A stretch of 64,000 nucleotides of DNA from Alkalihalobacillus sp. FSL W8-0930 (GCA_037965595.1 CP150183.1:3821015-3885014); one strand, 5' to 3'; numbered from the stretch's first letter, positions 1 to 11,195 are shown. Made by a program: numbers and translations. Notes: generated from the sequence alone by a model not told the origin.

Positions 1-177
1 CCCAAGAAGATTTAACGATTGCTTTGATTGATTCACAGCAAGTTCTTCTAATGCGTCCTCAGTCAAATAATTTGAAACAAAATACGTAAGGACCCAAGGA
101 AACAAGATACATAGAATGGCAGCAATCATTAACCGGCTACGAAAAGATAACTGATGCAGCCGCTTGAACCAGGTCAT
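1..177 (-). CDS. N-terminal fragment of a membrane sensor protein, probably a YesM-type histidine kinase
   Basis: An open frame of 59 codons starts at an ATG (175-177) and runs off the left edge of the window. The visible peptide has a basic start, one hydrophobic segment at about residues 17-36 (key residues LMIAAILCILFPWVLTYFV) and then a polar extracytoplasmic stretch. This is the usual beginning of sensor kinases of the YesM type that sit beside sugar ABC importers. It lies downstream of the binding-protein gene on the same strand, which fits a two-component sensor controlling that importer. No kinase motif is visible because the gene is cut, so a methyl-accepting protein or another single-pass protein remains possible. 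Confidence 0.5.
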   Translation of the reverse strand, partial: MTWFKRLHQLSFRSRLMIAAILCILFPWVLTYFVSNYLTEDALEELAVNQSKQSLNLLG

Positions 178-204
178 ATCATCACCACCACGATCAATAC
201 AAGG

Positions 205-238
205 AGTGTAATGAGAGAGTGATCTCCCTCATTACACT
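205..238 (-). terminator. Intercistronic hairpin after the binding-protein gene
   Basis: An 11-bp perfect inverted repeat (AGTGTAATGAG at 205-215, its complement at 228-238) lies 11 nt after the stop of the binding-protein gene. On the minus strand no clear T-run follows it. It is more likely a stabilising or partial-readthrough hairpin than a full terminator, as expected between a highly expressed binding protein and a weakly expressed regulator. Confidence 0.55.
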
Positions 239-248
239 AATTATAGGC

Positions 249-1565
249 TCACTTATTAGAGTCCGCAATATTCTGAATTTGGGTCTCTAGATTCTCAATG
301 GTTGCATCAATATCCTGATCCCCAAGGAGATATCGCTCTACTTCCGCTCCATAAGCCGTGTGCACCTCCGTGATATACGGCGCAGGCATGTATGTGTCTA
401 AAGGTTCAACATCCAACGAATGAATAATGGATTCAAGATGCAGTGCTTCTGGGTTACTCGTGCCCGCTGCGATAGTTTCAACCACTTCATCGAGGTTAGC
501 TCCGTTCCATGAAGGTACCCATATACCCTGTTCAACAATGCCTTCCGTTGTTAACCAACGAATAAAATCATATGCTTCTTGCTTGTGTTTAGATGACTTT
601 GCAACGGATAGTGCATCACCACCAACACCTGAATAGTTAACTCCTGTCACTTCATTTTGTGGCCATGGTGCCCATGCCATCTCAAAGTCTGGTGTAAATT
701 GTCCCCACTCTGAAAGCATAAATGACCCTATTGGCACCATACTCGCTTCCTGAGTAAAGAATTGCTGACGGTAGTCCATTTGTTGAGAGAGAATTGAAGA
801 AAAAGGAACCGAGCTCTCATCTTCATTCTCTAAGGCATAACGTAACTCTAGTGATTCCTTTACAAGAGGATCATTAATATTGGAGTCTCCTGATTCAGTA
901 AGTAATCCATTATCCCCATCAGGCTTACTATTTAACTTTAATGCTGAGTGAAGATTATGCCAGGTATGCAAGTACGAGCCATAGTGATCATCGGTTGTCA
1001 GTTCTTTTGCATACTCACGGTACTCATCCCACGTCCATTCAGTAGGAATCTCGAGTCCCGCTTCGTCTAAGTGATCCTTATTCATTAAGATCATCTGGTT
1101 TACCTGCTTCATCGGAATACCATAATAATCCCCATCGATCGCTTGAAAGCTATTTGTGTATTCTGTATTAATATCAATTCCTTCATCATCTAAGAAGGAG
1201 TTAAGCGGCTCGAGTAGGCCAGCATTTATACGAGACACATAGTCATTTGGGTTACTAAACATGACCACGTCTAAGTCTTCTCCAGCTGCTGCCATGAGAT
1301 CAAGCTGTTTATAATAATCCTGTGAGTTCATGTTTTCAACTAATGGCATGGATTCAACCTTAACTCCCGGGTTTTCCGCTTCGTACTTCTCAATGAGAGG
1401 CTCCCATTTTCCATTCTCTTCATTAAACCAATGCACAAATTTGATCGTTACTTCATCTTCGCCGTCAGAACCGCCTCCTGTACTACTTTCCTCCCCAGAA
1501 CAAGCGGCTGTGCCTAATGCTAGAACGGATACCATTCCGAATACAAGCCATTTTCTATTCATCAT
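249..1565 (-). CDS. Sugar ABC transporter substrate-binding lipoprotein
   Basis: A 438-residue extracellular solute-binding protein (family 1, MalE/UgpB type). The N-terminus is a lipoprotein signal with lipobox LGTAAC and modified Cys22, followed by a Ser/Gly/Glu linker, so the mature protein is membrane-anchored outside the cell. The body keeps the features of oligosaccharide binders, for example the early FVHWFNEENGKWEPLIEKY segment. It is the last gene of a permease-permease-binding protein operon, 55 nt after the second permease. ATGATG follows GGGGAGTAGGT, and the first ATG is used here. The nearby galactanase and beta-galactosidase suggest galacto-oligosaccharides as substrate; this is inference, and other plant oligosaccharides are possible. 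Confidence 0.9.
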   Translation of the reverse strand: MMNRKWLVFGMVSVLALGTAACSGEESSTGGGSDGEDEVTIKFVHWFNEENGKWEPLIEKYEAENPGVKVESMPLVENMNSQDYYKQLDLMAAAGEDLDVVMFSNPNDYVSRINAGLLEPLNSFLDDEGIDINTEYTNSFQAIDGDYYGIPMKQVNQMILMNKDHLDEAGLEIPTEWTWDEYREYAKELTTDDHYGSYLHTWHNLHSALKLNSKPDGDNGLLTESGDSNINDPLVKESLELRYALENEDESSVPFSSILSQQMDYRQQFFTQEASMVPIGSFMLSEWGQFTPDFEMAWAPWPQNEVTGVNYSGVGGDALSVAKSSKHKQEAYDFIRWLTTEGIVEQGIWVPSWNGANLDEVVETIAAGTSNPEALHLESIIHSLDVEPLDTYMPAPYITEVHTAYGAEVERYLLGDQDIDATIENLETQIQNIADSNK

Positions 1566-1620
1566 ACCTACTCCCCTTTTTGTCCGTATTATAGTGAACC
1601 ATTAGATGGTTGTTGCCTGT

Positions 1621-2454
1621 TTATCCCTTGACTCCTCCTAATTGGATGCCTTCTATCACTTGTTTTTGTCCGATGATAAAGACAATTAAGAGTGGAATGA
1701 TGGCTGAAACTGAGGCTGCCATCATAAGCGAATAAATACTTCCATGCTCATCTGCAAAGCTCTGCACCCCTAGCTGGATTGTAAAAAGCTCCTTGCTCCG
1801 TAAGAATATAAGTGGGTATTGGAAATCGTTCCAAGTCCAGATGAAACGCAGAATAGCGTAGGTTGCAATCGCTGGCTTCACTAAAGGAAAGGCAATGGCT
1901 GTGAATATACGGAAGTGCCCAGCTCCATCCATCCTAGCTGACTCAATAATTTCATTTCCAACTCCTAAGAAGAATTGCCGAAGCATAAAGGTTCCAAAAA
2001 CACTGAAGCTATTTAATAGAATTAATCCTGTATGCGTATCGTACAAGCCAAGCGTCCGGTACAGGATAAATTGTGTGACAAGTAAGGTTTGAGGTGGAAT
2101 CATGAATGTCGCTAATACCAGCATAAAGACTAAATTTCTGCCCTTAAACTCAACCTTTGAAAATCCATATGCTGCAAGCGCTGAGACTGCAACAGATGTA
2201 ACGGTTGTTAGCACCGAAACTTTAATTGAATTCCAATATAATAAGAAGAACGGCATGGTTCCCGTCCAGACCTCCCGATAATTCTCAACTGCATTCCACG
2301 TTGTCGGAATCCACTTAATTGGATAGGTTAACACCTCTTCCTCCACCTTAAGAGATGCAGAGATCATCCATAGGAAAGGAGTCATGAAACAGATTCCCAA
2401 TATGAACATCAACACTGTCACTAAGATCTTTTTACCATTCATCGGTTTCTTCAT
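1621..2454 (-). CDS. Carbohydrate ABC transporter permease, MalG-like
   Basis: A 277-residue inner-membrane permease of the binding-protein-dependent family with about six membrane segments. The cytoplasmic EAA loop that contacts the ATPase is visible as ESARMDGAGHFRIFTAIAFP, near residue 170-190. The C-terminus is the short type ending in QKQVIEGIQLGGVKG, typical of MalG-like subunits. It pairs with the upstream MalF-like gene (12-nt gap). No ATPase gene is present in the cluster. In Bacillus such importers commonly share the general ATPase MsmX encoded elsewhere, so that is the likely partner here (inference from known systems). Confidence 0.92.
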   Translation of the reverse strand: MKKPMNGKKILVTVLMFILGICFMTPFLWMISASLKVEEEVLTYPIKWIPTTWNAVENYREVWTGTMPFFLLYWNSIKVSVLTTVTSVAVSALAAYGFSKVEFKGRNLVFMLVLATFMIPPQTLLVTQFILYRTLGLYDTHTGLILLNSFSVFGTFMLRQFFLGVGNEIIESARMDGAGHFRIFTAIAFPLVKPAIATYAILRFIWTWNDFQYPLIFLRSKELFTIQLGVQSFADEHGSIYSLMMAASVSAIIPLLIVFIIGQKQVIEGIQLGGVKG

Positions 2455-2466
2455 TCGCTCACCCCC

Positions 2467-3414
2467 TTAATAATTAACCCATTTTTTCTGTCCCTTAAAT
2501 TGCAGGTATGTGATGATTAAAATAATGACGAAAATAACTAGTGAGATCGATGAGGCATAGCCTGCACGTAAGTCCAAAAAGGCTTTTTCATATAAGTAGA
2601 CAACTGGAACCTTTGTCGAATTCGCTGGTCCACCATTTGTTAAAACAATAATTAAATCAAAGATCTTAAAGCTAGAAATGATTCCCGTTACAAATAACAG
2701 GAAGGTTGTTGGTGAAACAAGTGGAATCGTTATGCTCTTAAACTGATACCAAGCAGAAGCACCATCCATTTGTGCAGCCTCGTACAGCTCCTTGGGAATG
2801 CTTTGTAAACCTGCCAAGTAAATAATTAAGTTAAAACCAATTCCCGTCCAAATCATAATGATCATAACGGACGGCAAGGCAAACGAAATGTCCGCAATCC
2901 ATCCTGGTGGGTTATCAATTCCAAGTGTCATTAACAATTGGTTAATCGGACCTTGAGTTGGATGAAATAGCACCCGGAAGACTACAGCGACTGCCACAAT
3001 ACTTGAAATAAAAGGCATAAAGAAGATGACCTTAAAGAAGTCCTTGAAGTAAATATATTTGTTGATAATCGTAGCCAACGTTAATGAAATAAATAAGGTA
3101 ATCGGTATCGCTAATAAAAGAATAAAATTATTACCTAATGACTTAATGAAAAGCGGATCATTAAACAATGCCACGAAATTATCGAGTCCTATAAACTCCG
3201 CATTCTCATAGCCTGCAACGATATTCCAGTTCGTAAAACTTAACGTTAATGAAGAAAGAATCGGAAAGATAACTAAGATGGATGTCCCAATGAACATTGG
3301 ACCAATAAAGACCCAACCTGCAACTGCATCACGCCAACTGTTTAAGGGACTTTTATTCTTTTGAGTCTTTTTACGAAAGAACTTTTTTGGTTGCGCTTTC
3401 ATTTCACTGTTCAT
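2467..3414 (-). CDS. Carbohydrate ABC transporter permease, MalF-like
   Basis: A 315-residue permease, first gene of the importer operon. After a Lys-rich cytoplasmic N-terminus come about six membrane segments. The EAA loop reads LYEAAQMDGASAWYQFKSI (about residues 216-234). The start ATG follows GAGAGGTGAAGTGA. It is shorter than the B. subtilis galactan permease GanP, so the family could equally transport other plant-derived oligomers; I therefore give no gan symbol. A cre-like site and a motif shared with the galactanase gene lie just upstream, tying it to the same regulation. Confidence 0.92.
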   Translation of the reverse strand: MNSEMKAQPKKFFRKKTQKNKSPLNSWRDAVAGWVFIGPMFIGTSILVIFPILSSLTLSFTNWNIVAGYENAEFIGLDNFVALFNDPLFIKSLGNNFILLLAIPITLFISLTLATIINKYIYFKDFFKVIFFMPFISSIVAVAVVFRVLFHPTQGPINQLLMTLGIDNPPGWIADISFALPSVMIIMIWTGIGFNLIIYLAGLQSIPKELYEAAQMDGASAWYQFKSITIPLVSPTTFLLFVTGIISSFKIFDLIIVLTNGGPANSTKVPVVYLYEKAFLDLRAGYASSISLVIFVIILIITYLQFKGQKKWVNY

Positions 3415-3774
3415 TCACTTCACCTCTCTAGCTGGGTTAATCCCATCTTACCCTTTTAAAGCGCTTACATAAATGAACGATCTTGACTCTTCCGCGCACA
3501 AATTTTACTTACTTTGTTGTACGGATAACTTTGAGCGCAGCACATTACATTGAATGTCTCCACTTCAGAAAACATTTTAGAATCAATGCTTTCAGCTTGT
3601 TAATAAGATCATTCACTCTAAACTTTGTCGATACTTATCCATATGACACGTCCATAAAAGGTGTAGATCTTTGACTTTTTAGAGATTATCTTTACCTCCC
3701 TTGCCTTTCTTACAAAAATATACATGAAGCATGATATAGTCTATATCAAAACGCTATCTAGAGGAGGAAGCTCT
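3415..3774. other. Divergent control region between importer operon and yesL-like gene
   Basis: This 360-nt region has no gene. It holds the cre-like site at 3456-3469 and, near the plus-strand gene, a 15-bp palindrome GATATAG-T-CTATATC (3733-3747). The palindrome lies 28 nt before the yesL-like start codon and could be an operator. I could not place convincing -35/-10 boxes for either direction. Confidence 0.4.
3456..3469 (-). promoter_or_regulatory. cre-like catabolite-control site before the sugar importer operon
   Basis: On the coding strand the site reads TGTAAGCGCTTTAA, one mismatch from the CcpA box pattern TGWAANCGNTNWCA. It sits 42-55 nt upstream of the importer start codon. It is part of a longer block (3459-3480) repeated before the galactanase gene. 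Confidence 0.6.
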
Positions 3775-4383
3775 ATGTACCTTAATGCTATCTCTGGCCC
3801 CATTTATACATTTTGCATGTGGTTTTACCGGTTAGCATTCATTAATCTACTTTGGATCCTTTTTACGATCCTTGGACTAGGACTCTTTGGATTCTTCCCT
3901 GCAACCGTGGCATTGCTTGCAACAACTCGACAGCTCCTCAACCAGAATGAAGGATCAATCTTTAAGACCTTTTGGACATTCTACAAAGAGGAATTTGTAA
4001 AAAGCAATGTAGCGGGACTGTGCGTCATCCTTTTATCCCTAATCCTTATTAGTAACATTCAATTTCTCCAAACGATGAATACAGGCATCTCTCAAGCCTT
4101 TTATCTAGCAACCATCATCATAGCCTGTTTCTTCCTGCTGGTTGTCTGTTACTTTCTTTCCTTATATGTTGAATTTCAGGCACCATTCAAAACGCATCTA
4201 AAAAATGCCGTACTGCTTGCCATTTATAACCCGGTTGCAAGTCTGACGATGATCTTTGGATTTTTTGCGGTCTATCTTCTAATTACGTTTGTTTCCGGAA
4301 TTGGTCTTTTCTTTAGTACGAGTGCGCTGGGGCTAGTAATTTTATCGTCTGCGAAGTTAGCTTTTCGGAAGGTCAATGCCTAA
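3775..4383 (+). CDS. YesL-like membrane protein (DUF624 family)
   Basis: A 202-residue protein with about five hydrophobic segments and the opening MYLNAISGPIYTFCMWFYRL typical of YesL/DUF624 proteins. These are commonly found beside sugar ABC importers and YesM/YesN-type sensor systems, where their role is unknown. I chose the ATG at 3775 because it follows a strong GAGGAGGAAGCTCT ribosome site; an in-frame ATG 51 nt upstream has none. It is divergent from the importer operon, which fits a membrane accessory to that uptake system. A hairpin that works in both directions follows the gene. Confidence 0.8.
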   Translation: MYLNAISGPIYTFCMWFYRLAFINLLWILFTILGLGLFGFFPATVALLATTRQLLNQNEGSIFKTFWTFYKEEFVKSNVAGLCVILLSLILISNIQFLQTMNTGISQAFYLATIIIACFFLLVVCYFLSLYVEFQAPFKTHLKNAVLLAIYNPVASLTMIFGFFAVYLLITFVSGIGLFFSTSALGLVILSSAKLAFRKVNA

Positions 4384-4510
4384 GAAGAACCCTTCTTCCG
4401 CCAATTGGGACGGAGAGATCTTTATATGAAGCTCTTTTTACTTCGACGTTTCTTAAATTTTCTAGTCATAGGGATGAACCTTTCTAGAATAAAAGTAGTA
4501 AGACAAAATA

Positions 4511-4552
4511 AAAACCAGGGTTCTAGTCAATCTAAAACCCTGGTTCTTTAAT
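4511..4552. terminator. Bidirectional intrinsic terminator
   Basis: AACCAGGGTT (4513-4522) pairs with AACCCTGGTT (4536-4545). Plus-strand downstream sequence is TCTTTAATT and minus-strand downstream sequence is TTTATTTTGTC. It can end both the yesL-like transcript and the convergent CPBP protease transcript. Confidence 0.85.
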
Positions 4553-4580
4553 TACTGTATAGTTTTATCCAATGGTGCAT

Positions 4581-5438
4581 TTAAGAAATTTTTAATAGTC
4601 TTTTACGAAAAATCAACACAAAACCTAGCCAAAGAAGATTCATTCCATATATAGTAACCAGAAAGGCCGATGTAGAGTAATTTATTGTCCACAAGGCCAT
4701 AGGAGCTAGTAAGGCATTCTCACTAAATAAGAAAAAGATCATTAGAAGCATATTGTTTGCAGCATGGACTCCAATGGTAAATTCAGTTCCTTTCAGTACA
4801 AAAGCACTTACTGTGTAGGAAACTGACATTATTACGTAGCCTCCTGCTACAACAAATGGATTCATAGCCATTTCGGGATTAAAAAAGTGCAAAGCAGCAA
4901 ATATAATAATAATAACTGTACAAAGAAGTAATGTACTCTTGATAAATGTTCCAAACCATTGTAATAAAAATCCTCGAAAGAAAAGTTCTTCTAAGGTTGT
5001 TTGAATTGGAATAGCAAAAACTGCTGATAACACAACAAATAAGAATAACTCATTATCTATGCCGTTATATTCAAATTCATTTGGAGAAATTAACATAGCA
5101 ATTGGATATGTAATAGCCATACATATAGCGAGTACGCCCATCCCAATAAATAGTAGTCTCCAGCGTATCACAGCATGACCTGTAATTAATGTTTTAAAGG
5201 GACGCTGATGCACAAAACGAACAGAGAAAAGAAGTCCAATTATCATTATTAGAGCAAAAATTGAAAACCCAAGAATATCAATCAATTGGACAAGTTTATT
5301 ACTCATACCCGGTTTTAAGATTGATTCTGTAGTCTCTAAGTAAATGATCATTCCAATGATAAATGAGAAAAATAAAACTAAACAGGATAATAAGTAGTGC
5401 TTAAACTTATTCCGGCCTATTTGAGGACGAGTAAACAA
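4581..5438 (-). CDS. CPBP-family intramembrane glutamic endopeptidase (Abi/CAAX-like)
   Basis: A 285-residue integral membrane protein with about eight hydrophobic segments. The CPBP motifs are all present: EELFFRG (Glu150, Glu151, Arg155), FAALHFFN (His184) and the third motif HAANN (His225, Asn229). Family members are intramembrane proteases related to eukaryotic Rce1. In bacteria they often act in bacteriocin self-immunity or membrane-protein processing; the substrate here is unknown. The predicted start is TTG preceded by GGTGG, and no better ATG start precedes the first membrane segment. No bacteriocin gene is seen nearby. Confidence 0.82.
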   Translation of the reverse strand: MFTRPQIGRNKFKHYLLSCLVLFFSFIIGMIIYLETTESILKPGMSNKLVQLIDILGFSIFALIMIIGLLFSVRFVHQRPFKTLITGHAVIRWRLLFIGMGVLAICMAITYPIAMLISPNEFEYNGIDNELFLFVVLSAVFAIPIQTTLEELFFRGFLLQWFGTFIKSTLLLCTVIIIIFAALHFFNPEMAMNPFVVAGGYVIMSVSYTVSAFVLKGTEFTIGVHAANNMLLMIFFLFSENALLAPMALWTINYSTSAFLVTIYGMNLLWLGFVLIFRKRLLKIS

Positions 5439-5524
5439 ATAAAAACCACCAATCTAAGAATATATTATATACGTTTTATTTTAAAAGAATTAAGTAATTA
5501 CTAATCGTATATTCAACCTCCTTA

Positions 5525-5544
5525 AATTAGGAATCTTCCTAATT
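5525..5544. promoter_or_regulatory. Inverted repeat upstream of the CPBP protease gene
   Basis: AATTAGGAA-TC-TTCCTAATT has perfect 9-bp arms with a 2-nt centre, about 87-106 nt upstream of the protease start. It is immediately followed on the minus strand by AAGGAGG without a clear open frame. It could be a repressor operator. The surrounding 5439-5710 interval is AT-rich and shows no gene. Confidence 0.4.
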
Positions 5545-5710
5545 AAATTGGAACAAAGTTAATATTAAGCACATTAATTTTACATAATATACAAGTTTAT
5601 GACAATCAAATCAGATAAATTCCCACCATTTATTTGTTATTCCATGCGAACTAGAAGAAAAAAGGTATAGGTTATCCATAAGTCCTATGAACGCTTTAAA
5701 GGCATTCAAC

Positions 5711-5740
5711 AAAAAAGGAATCGACCCACAAGTCGATTCC
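5711..5740 (-). terminator. Intrinsic terminator of mmuM
   Basis: On the minus strand GGAATCGAC pairs with GTCGATTCC (stem halves 5732-5740 and 5717-5725), followed by six T residues. It lies 7 nt past the mmuM stop. Confidence 0.92.
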
Positions 5741-5746
5741 CTCTCT

Positions 5747-6682
5747 CTACCCCCGCGCCCACTCACATATTCCGCGAATATCCTTTGGCGTCGTCCGACA
5801 GCACCCGCCAATCACTGTTGCGCCTGCTTCAAACCACCGTTTTGTGCTCAACACAAACGGCTCATCGGCATCCTCATCACTCCACTGCTTACTCTCTGGA
5901 TCATATGCTTCTCCTGAGTTTGGATACACAATAATTGGTTTCGCTGTATTCGCCTTCACTTCAGTAATTAATGATTCTACAAACTGCGGAGCCGTACAGT
6001 TGATGCCAACGGCTGCGATTTGCGTTTCTCCTTCAAGCCACTCTGCGCAATCGGCTATTAGTTCTCCACTATTAATATGCAGCTCGTCCTTTGCACTAAA
6101 CGAGATCCATGCATACACATCAGGAAAGTCCTTTAACACACGTGCAATGGCTTTTGCCTCTACTAGACAAGGAATGGTTTCACATGCCAGCACATCCGCA
6201 CCCGCTTCAACTAAGAGTCGGATTCTCTCTCGATGAAATAAAACGAGCTCCTCTTCGCATAACCCATAGTCCCCGTGATATTCCGAGCCATCAGCAAGAT
6301 AGGCACCGTATGGACCAACAGACGCAGCAACAAGTGGCTTTGGTCGTCCTAGCTGGTTCGCCTCAACACTCCAAAACGCATCCCGCGCTTCCACCGCAAG
6401 CTCAACTGATTGCTTAATCAGCATTGCGGCTTCAATTTCGCTTAAGCCTCTTTTCCGATAGCCTTTTACAGTCGCCTGGTAGCTTGCTGTGATGGCACAG
6501 TCGGCTCCGGCTTCAAAGTAATCCGTGTGGACCTGCTTAATCACTCTCGGCTTCTCAAGTAACACCTTGGCTGACCACAACGGATCGTTTAAGTCACAGC
6601 CATAGCGTTCAAGCTCGGTTGCCAGTGCCCCGTCTAAAATCATGAGGGGAAAGTCCGTTAGAATGTGTTCAATTGGATTCAT
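5747..6682 (-). CDS. mmuM: Homocysteine S-methyltransferase
   Basis: A 311-residue zinc-dependent homocysteine methyltransferase (MmuM/YbgG type). It makes methionine from homocysteine using S-methylmethionine or S-adenosylmethionine as methyl donor. The three zinc ligands are visible: Cys229 in GINCTAP and Cys294-Cys295 in IGGCCRTTP. The substrate-binding LDGALATELE start is also present. The ATG at 6680-6682 follows GAAGGAGCGAAGATTGAAC; an upstream in-frame ATG at 6785-6787 falls in the riboswitch terminator and is unlikely. Control by the SAM riboswitch upstream ties it to methionine shortage. It forms a transcription unit of its own, ended by the hairpin at 5711-5740. Confidence 0.95.
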   Translation of the reverse strand: MNPIEHILTDFPLMILDGALATELERYGCDLNDPLWSAKVLLEKPRVIKQVHTDYFEAGADCAITASYQATVKGYRKRGLSEIEAAMLIKQSVELAVEARDAFWSVEANQLGRPKPLVAASVGPYGAYLADGSEYHGDYGLCEEELVLFHRERIRLLVEAGADVLACETIPCLVEAKAIARVLKDFPDVYAWISFSAKDELHINSGELIADCAEWLEGETQIAAVGINCTAPQFVESLITEVKANTAKPIIVYPNSGEAYDPESKQWSDEDADEPFVLSTKRWFEAGATVIGGCCRTTPKDIRGICEWARG

Positions 6683-6784
6683 GTTCAATCTTCGCTCCTT
6701 CTTCAATAAATTGTTCCATCCATATGTCTTTTCATCATGTAACCTTTGCCCTAAATGTAGCTGCATAGAGTACGAGTCAATCAT

Positions 6785-6932
6785 CAAAAAAAGCCCCTTT
6801 CATCAGAAAGAGGCTTTTCATAGAAAACTTATCTCTCAGAATGAAATCATTCTGCAGGAAGTAGCACCTTTCATGTCGCACATGATGGTTGCCGGACGTC
6901 ATCGGGCCTGTCCCTCAGTCACTCTGGATAAG
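6785..6932 (-). promoter_or_regulatory. SAM-I (S-box) riboswitch before mmuM
   Basis: On the minus strand the aptamer runs from CTTATCCAGAG (6932) through the conserved GAGGGACAGGCCCGATGA and CCGGCAACC blocks to the closing GAGATAAG (6828). It is followed by a terminator hairpin: AAAAGCCTCTTTC / GAAAGGGGCTTTT (6789-6818) plus a T-run. When SAM is abundant the terminator should form and switch mmuM off. A 120-nt core is repeated before the ABC importer at 14.6 kb with one base change. Confidence 0.96.
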
Positions 6933-6956
6933 ATATGAAGTTAATTGTATGTCACA

Positions 6957-6985
6957 ATGTTATGAAAGATTTTCGGTTTTGTCAA
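6957..6985 (-). promoter_or_regulatory. Promoter of the mmuM riboswitch transcript
   Basis: On the minus strand TTGACA (6980-6985), a 17-nt spacer and TAACAT (6957-6962) form a near-consensus sigma-A promoter. It lies about 25 nt upstream of the aptamer. Confidence 0.85.
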
Positions 6986-7002
6986 TTAGAGAAAAAGGAA
7001 CC

Positions 7003-9276
<2,274 letters not shown>

Positions 9277-9280
9277 TTAT

Positions 9281-9294
9281 TATAAGCGCTTACA
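9281..9294 (-). promoter_or_regulatory. cre-like site before the galactanase gene
   Basis: On the coding strand TGTAAGCGCTTATA differs from the TGWAANCGNTNWCA pattern at one position. It lies 50-63 nt upstream of the start codon. It belongs to a 22-nt block (9284-9305) matching 3459-3480 at all but one base. Confidence 0.65.
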
Positions 9295-9326
9295 TAAATG
9301 TACGAATACGAAATTCTTCTAAGAAT

Positions 9327-9342
9327 ATATGAAAATATGAAA
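9327..9342 (-). promoter_or_regulatory. 8-bp direct repeat, possible AraC-type activator site
   Basis: On the coding strand the site is two tandem TTTCATAT units, 96-111 nt upstream of the galactanase start. The same 16 bases occur at 11241-11256, 99-114 nt upstream of the beta-galactosidase start. The matching position and a neighbouring AraC-type gene suggest a shared activator site (inference). Confidence 0.55.
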
Positions 9343-9350
9343 CTCAACGA

Positions 9351-9389
9351 GAAAGAGCCCAGTCAATCCAAATGAATTCAACTGGGCTC
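9351..9389 (-). terminator. Intrinsic terminator of the beta-galactosidase gene
   Basis: GAGCCCAGT (9355-9363) pairs with ACTGGGCTC (9381-9389), followed on the minus strand by TTTCTCGTT. It lies 29 nt past the gene's stop codon. Confidence 0.8.
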
Positions 9390-9417
9390 CACTGCAAGTA
9401 TTTTATTAAGAGTTTCG

Positions 9418-11142
9418 TTAACCTAGATTTGGCCGATCAACTAGCTTAATGTCTTCCGTTGTTGTTCCCTCAAGCTCTAGTATCGTAATCGTATTGCCAG
9501 TTTCCTTTAGTAATGGTCCAGGTACGTATAATGTCCGCTGCGGTCCCATCGCGTTCCAGTAACGCCCTAAGTTAAATCCATTGATAAATACATTTCCTTT
9601 TATAAAGCCTTCCGTGTCCACAAATGTATCGTGACATTCACTCACATCAAAGGTTCCCTGATAGAACCTTGGAAAACGTTCTTCTTTCCCTCCTACATAT
9701 TCACTAGGAAGGACATCTAGCTCAATCATATGCATCTTCCAATCAAACCAGTATTGCTCGCCTAACCAAAGGTTACGAACAATTCCTTTTTTATCTGTCA
9801 GATGCTTACCATAATTAGCTCGACCCATGTTCTCAACAAGGATCTCCAGTGTGTTCACATCATTAGGAAAATGTAGCTGCACGGCTTTCTCTTGATCGTT
9901 AATGTAGATTGTCTTCTCCAGCTTCCCGTTTACATACACATAGGCGCGGTCACGGATAGGCTCTGTATCTAACGTTAATTTCCCTTTTCGGTTCACTTTC
10001 GTTTCATATAAAATAAGCCCGTATGCTTGTCCTGCATCCTCCATAGATAGTGGAACCAAGTGTTCCTTCACAGAGCAAATGTCCTGTAAGGTATCAAATA
10101 AACTGACAGACTCCTGTAGTTTCACGGAACCATAGCTTTTTGTTGGAATCTCATTCTCGATGTCTTCTGGCACGTCCACGTATTTCCGTAAGACATCCTT
10201 CACTTCTTTATACTTCTGAGTGATATCTCCGCTCTCCGTTAACAAGCTGTCGTAATCGTAGCTTGTGATGGTTGGATAATACTCGTCATAGTGATTGGCC
10301 CCATTCATGAAGCCAAAGTTCGTACCCCCATGGAACATATACACATTCAACGATGCATTAATCTTCATTAAGTCCTCAAACACGTTTGCAGCATCTTTTG
10401 GATCTCTTGTATGATGCTTGCCTCCCCAGTGATCAAACCAGCCGATCCAGAATTCAGCAACCATCTTCGGAGAGCCGGGCTTATACTGTTCTAACGTATG
10501 AAATGCTTCCTCTACCCGCGAACCAAAATTCAGCGTCGTTGTCACATCTGGCAACGAGCCTTGTTCGATAAACACCGGCCCATCCGAAGTGAACAGAAAC
10601 GTATCAATCCCATGCTTTTCGTATTGCCCTTTAAAAAATTCAAGGTACGCTTGATCATTCCCATACGCACCGTACTCATTTTCAATTTGCATCGCAATGA
10701 CTGGGCCCCCGTGCTTACTTAAATGCTTCTCAATCTTTGGTAGAAGTACATCAAAATACTCCTCAATATGACGCAAAAACGCCGGATGACTCGAGCGAAG
10801 CACCATATCTCCTTCTGCTAATAACCATGCAGGCAACCCACCCATCTCCCACTCTGCACAAATGTATGGAGACGGCCTGACAATCACATACAAATCTAGC
10901 TTCTGAGCTGTTTCAATAAACGTCTCAAGGTCTGCGAGACCCGAGAAATGAAACTCCCCTTTCTTAGGCTCATGGACATTCCAAGCAACATAGGTCTCCA
11001 CCGTATTCAGACCAAGTGCCTTCAGCTTGCGAAGGCGGTCCTCCCAATATTCAGGCACCGTTCTAAAGTAATGAATGGCTCCAGACAACACTTGAAAAGG
11101 CTTGCCATCTAACTTAAACTCTCCGTTTTCAGCTTGTAGCAT
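9418..11142 (-). CDS. Cytosolic beta-galactosidase, glycoside hydrolase family 35
   Basis: A 574-residue GH35 enzyme without a signal peptide, so it should trim imported galacto-oligosaccharides inside the cell. The catalytic TIM barrel occupies about residues 1-320, with acid/base Glu156 in MQIENEYGAYG and nucleophile Glu230 in MVAEFWIGWFDHWG. The RPSPYICAEWEMGGLPAWLL signature lies at 89-108. The C-terminal part is beta-rich (jelly-roll-like). The start ATG follows AAGGAGGGTACGATCATT. B. subtilis uses a GH42 enzyme (GanA) for this step, so the GH35 gene is a functional substitute rather than an orthologue. Exo-beta-galactosidase activity is the family expectation; linkage preference is not readable. 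Confidence 0.93.
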   Translation of the reverse strand: MLQAENGEFKLDGKPFQVLSGAIHYFRTVPEYWEDRLRKLKALGLNTVETYVAWNVHEPKKGEFHFSGLADLETFIETAQKLDLYVIVRPSPYICAEWEMGGLPAWLLAEGDMVLRSSHPAFLRHIEEYFDVLLPKIEKHLSKHGGPVIAMQIENEYGAYGNDQAYLEFFKGQYEKHGIDTFLFTSDGPVFIEQGSLPDVTTTLNFGSRVEEAFHTLEQYKPGSPKMVAEFWIGWFDHWGGKHHTRDPKDAANVFEDLMKINASLNVYMFHGGTNFGFMNGANHYDEYYPTITSYDYDSLLTESGDITQKYKEVKDVLRKYVDVPEDIENEIPTKSYGSVKLQESVSLFDTLQDICSVKEHLVPLSMEDAGQAYGLILYETKVNRKGKLTLDTEPIRDRAYVYVNGKLEKTIYINDQEKAVQLHFPNDVNTLEILVENMGRANYGKHLTDKKGIVRNLWLGEQYWFDWKMHMIELDVLPSEYVGGKEERFPRFYQGTFDVSECHDTFVDTEGFIKGNVFINGFNLGRYWNAMGPQRTLYVPGPLLKETGNTITILELEGTTTEDIKLVDRPNLG

Positions 11143-11195
11143 AATGATCGTACCCTCCTTGGATCACTGACTCTTATACAATTCATACAGCTAAT

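Noticed and set aside
5611..5917. Short frames on both strands around the mmuM terminator.
   Set aside because: They overlap the terminator or mmuM and have no ribosome site.
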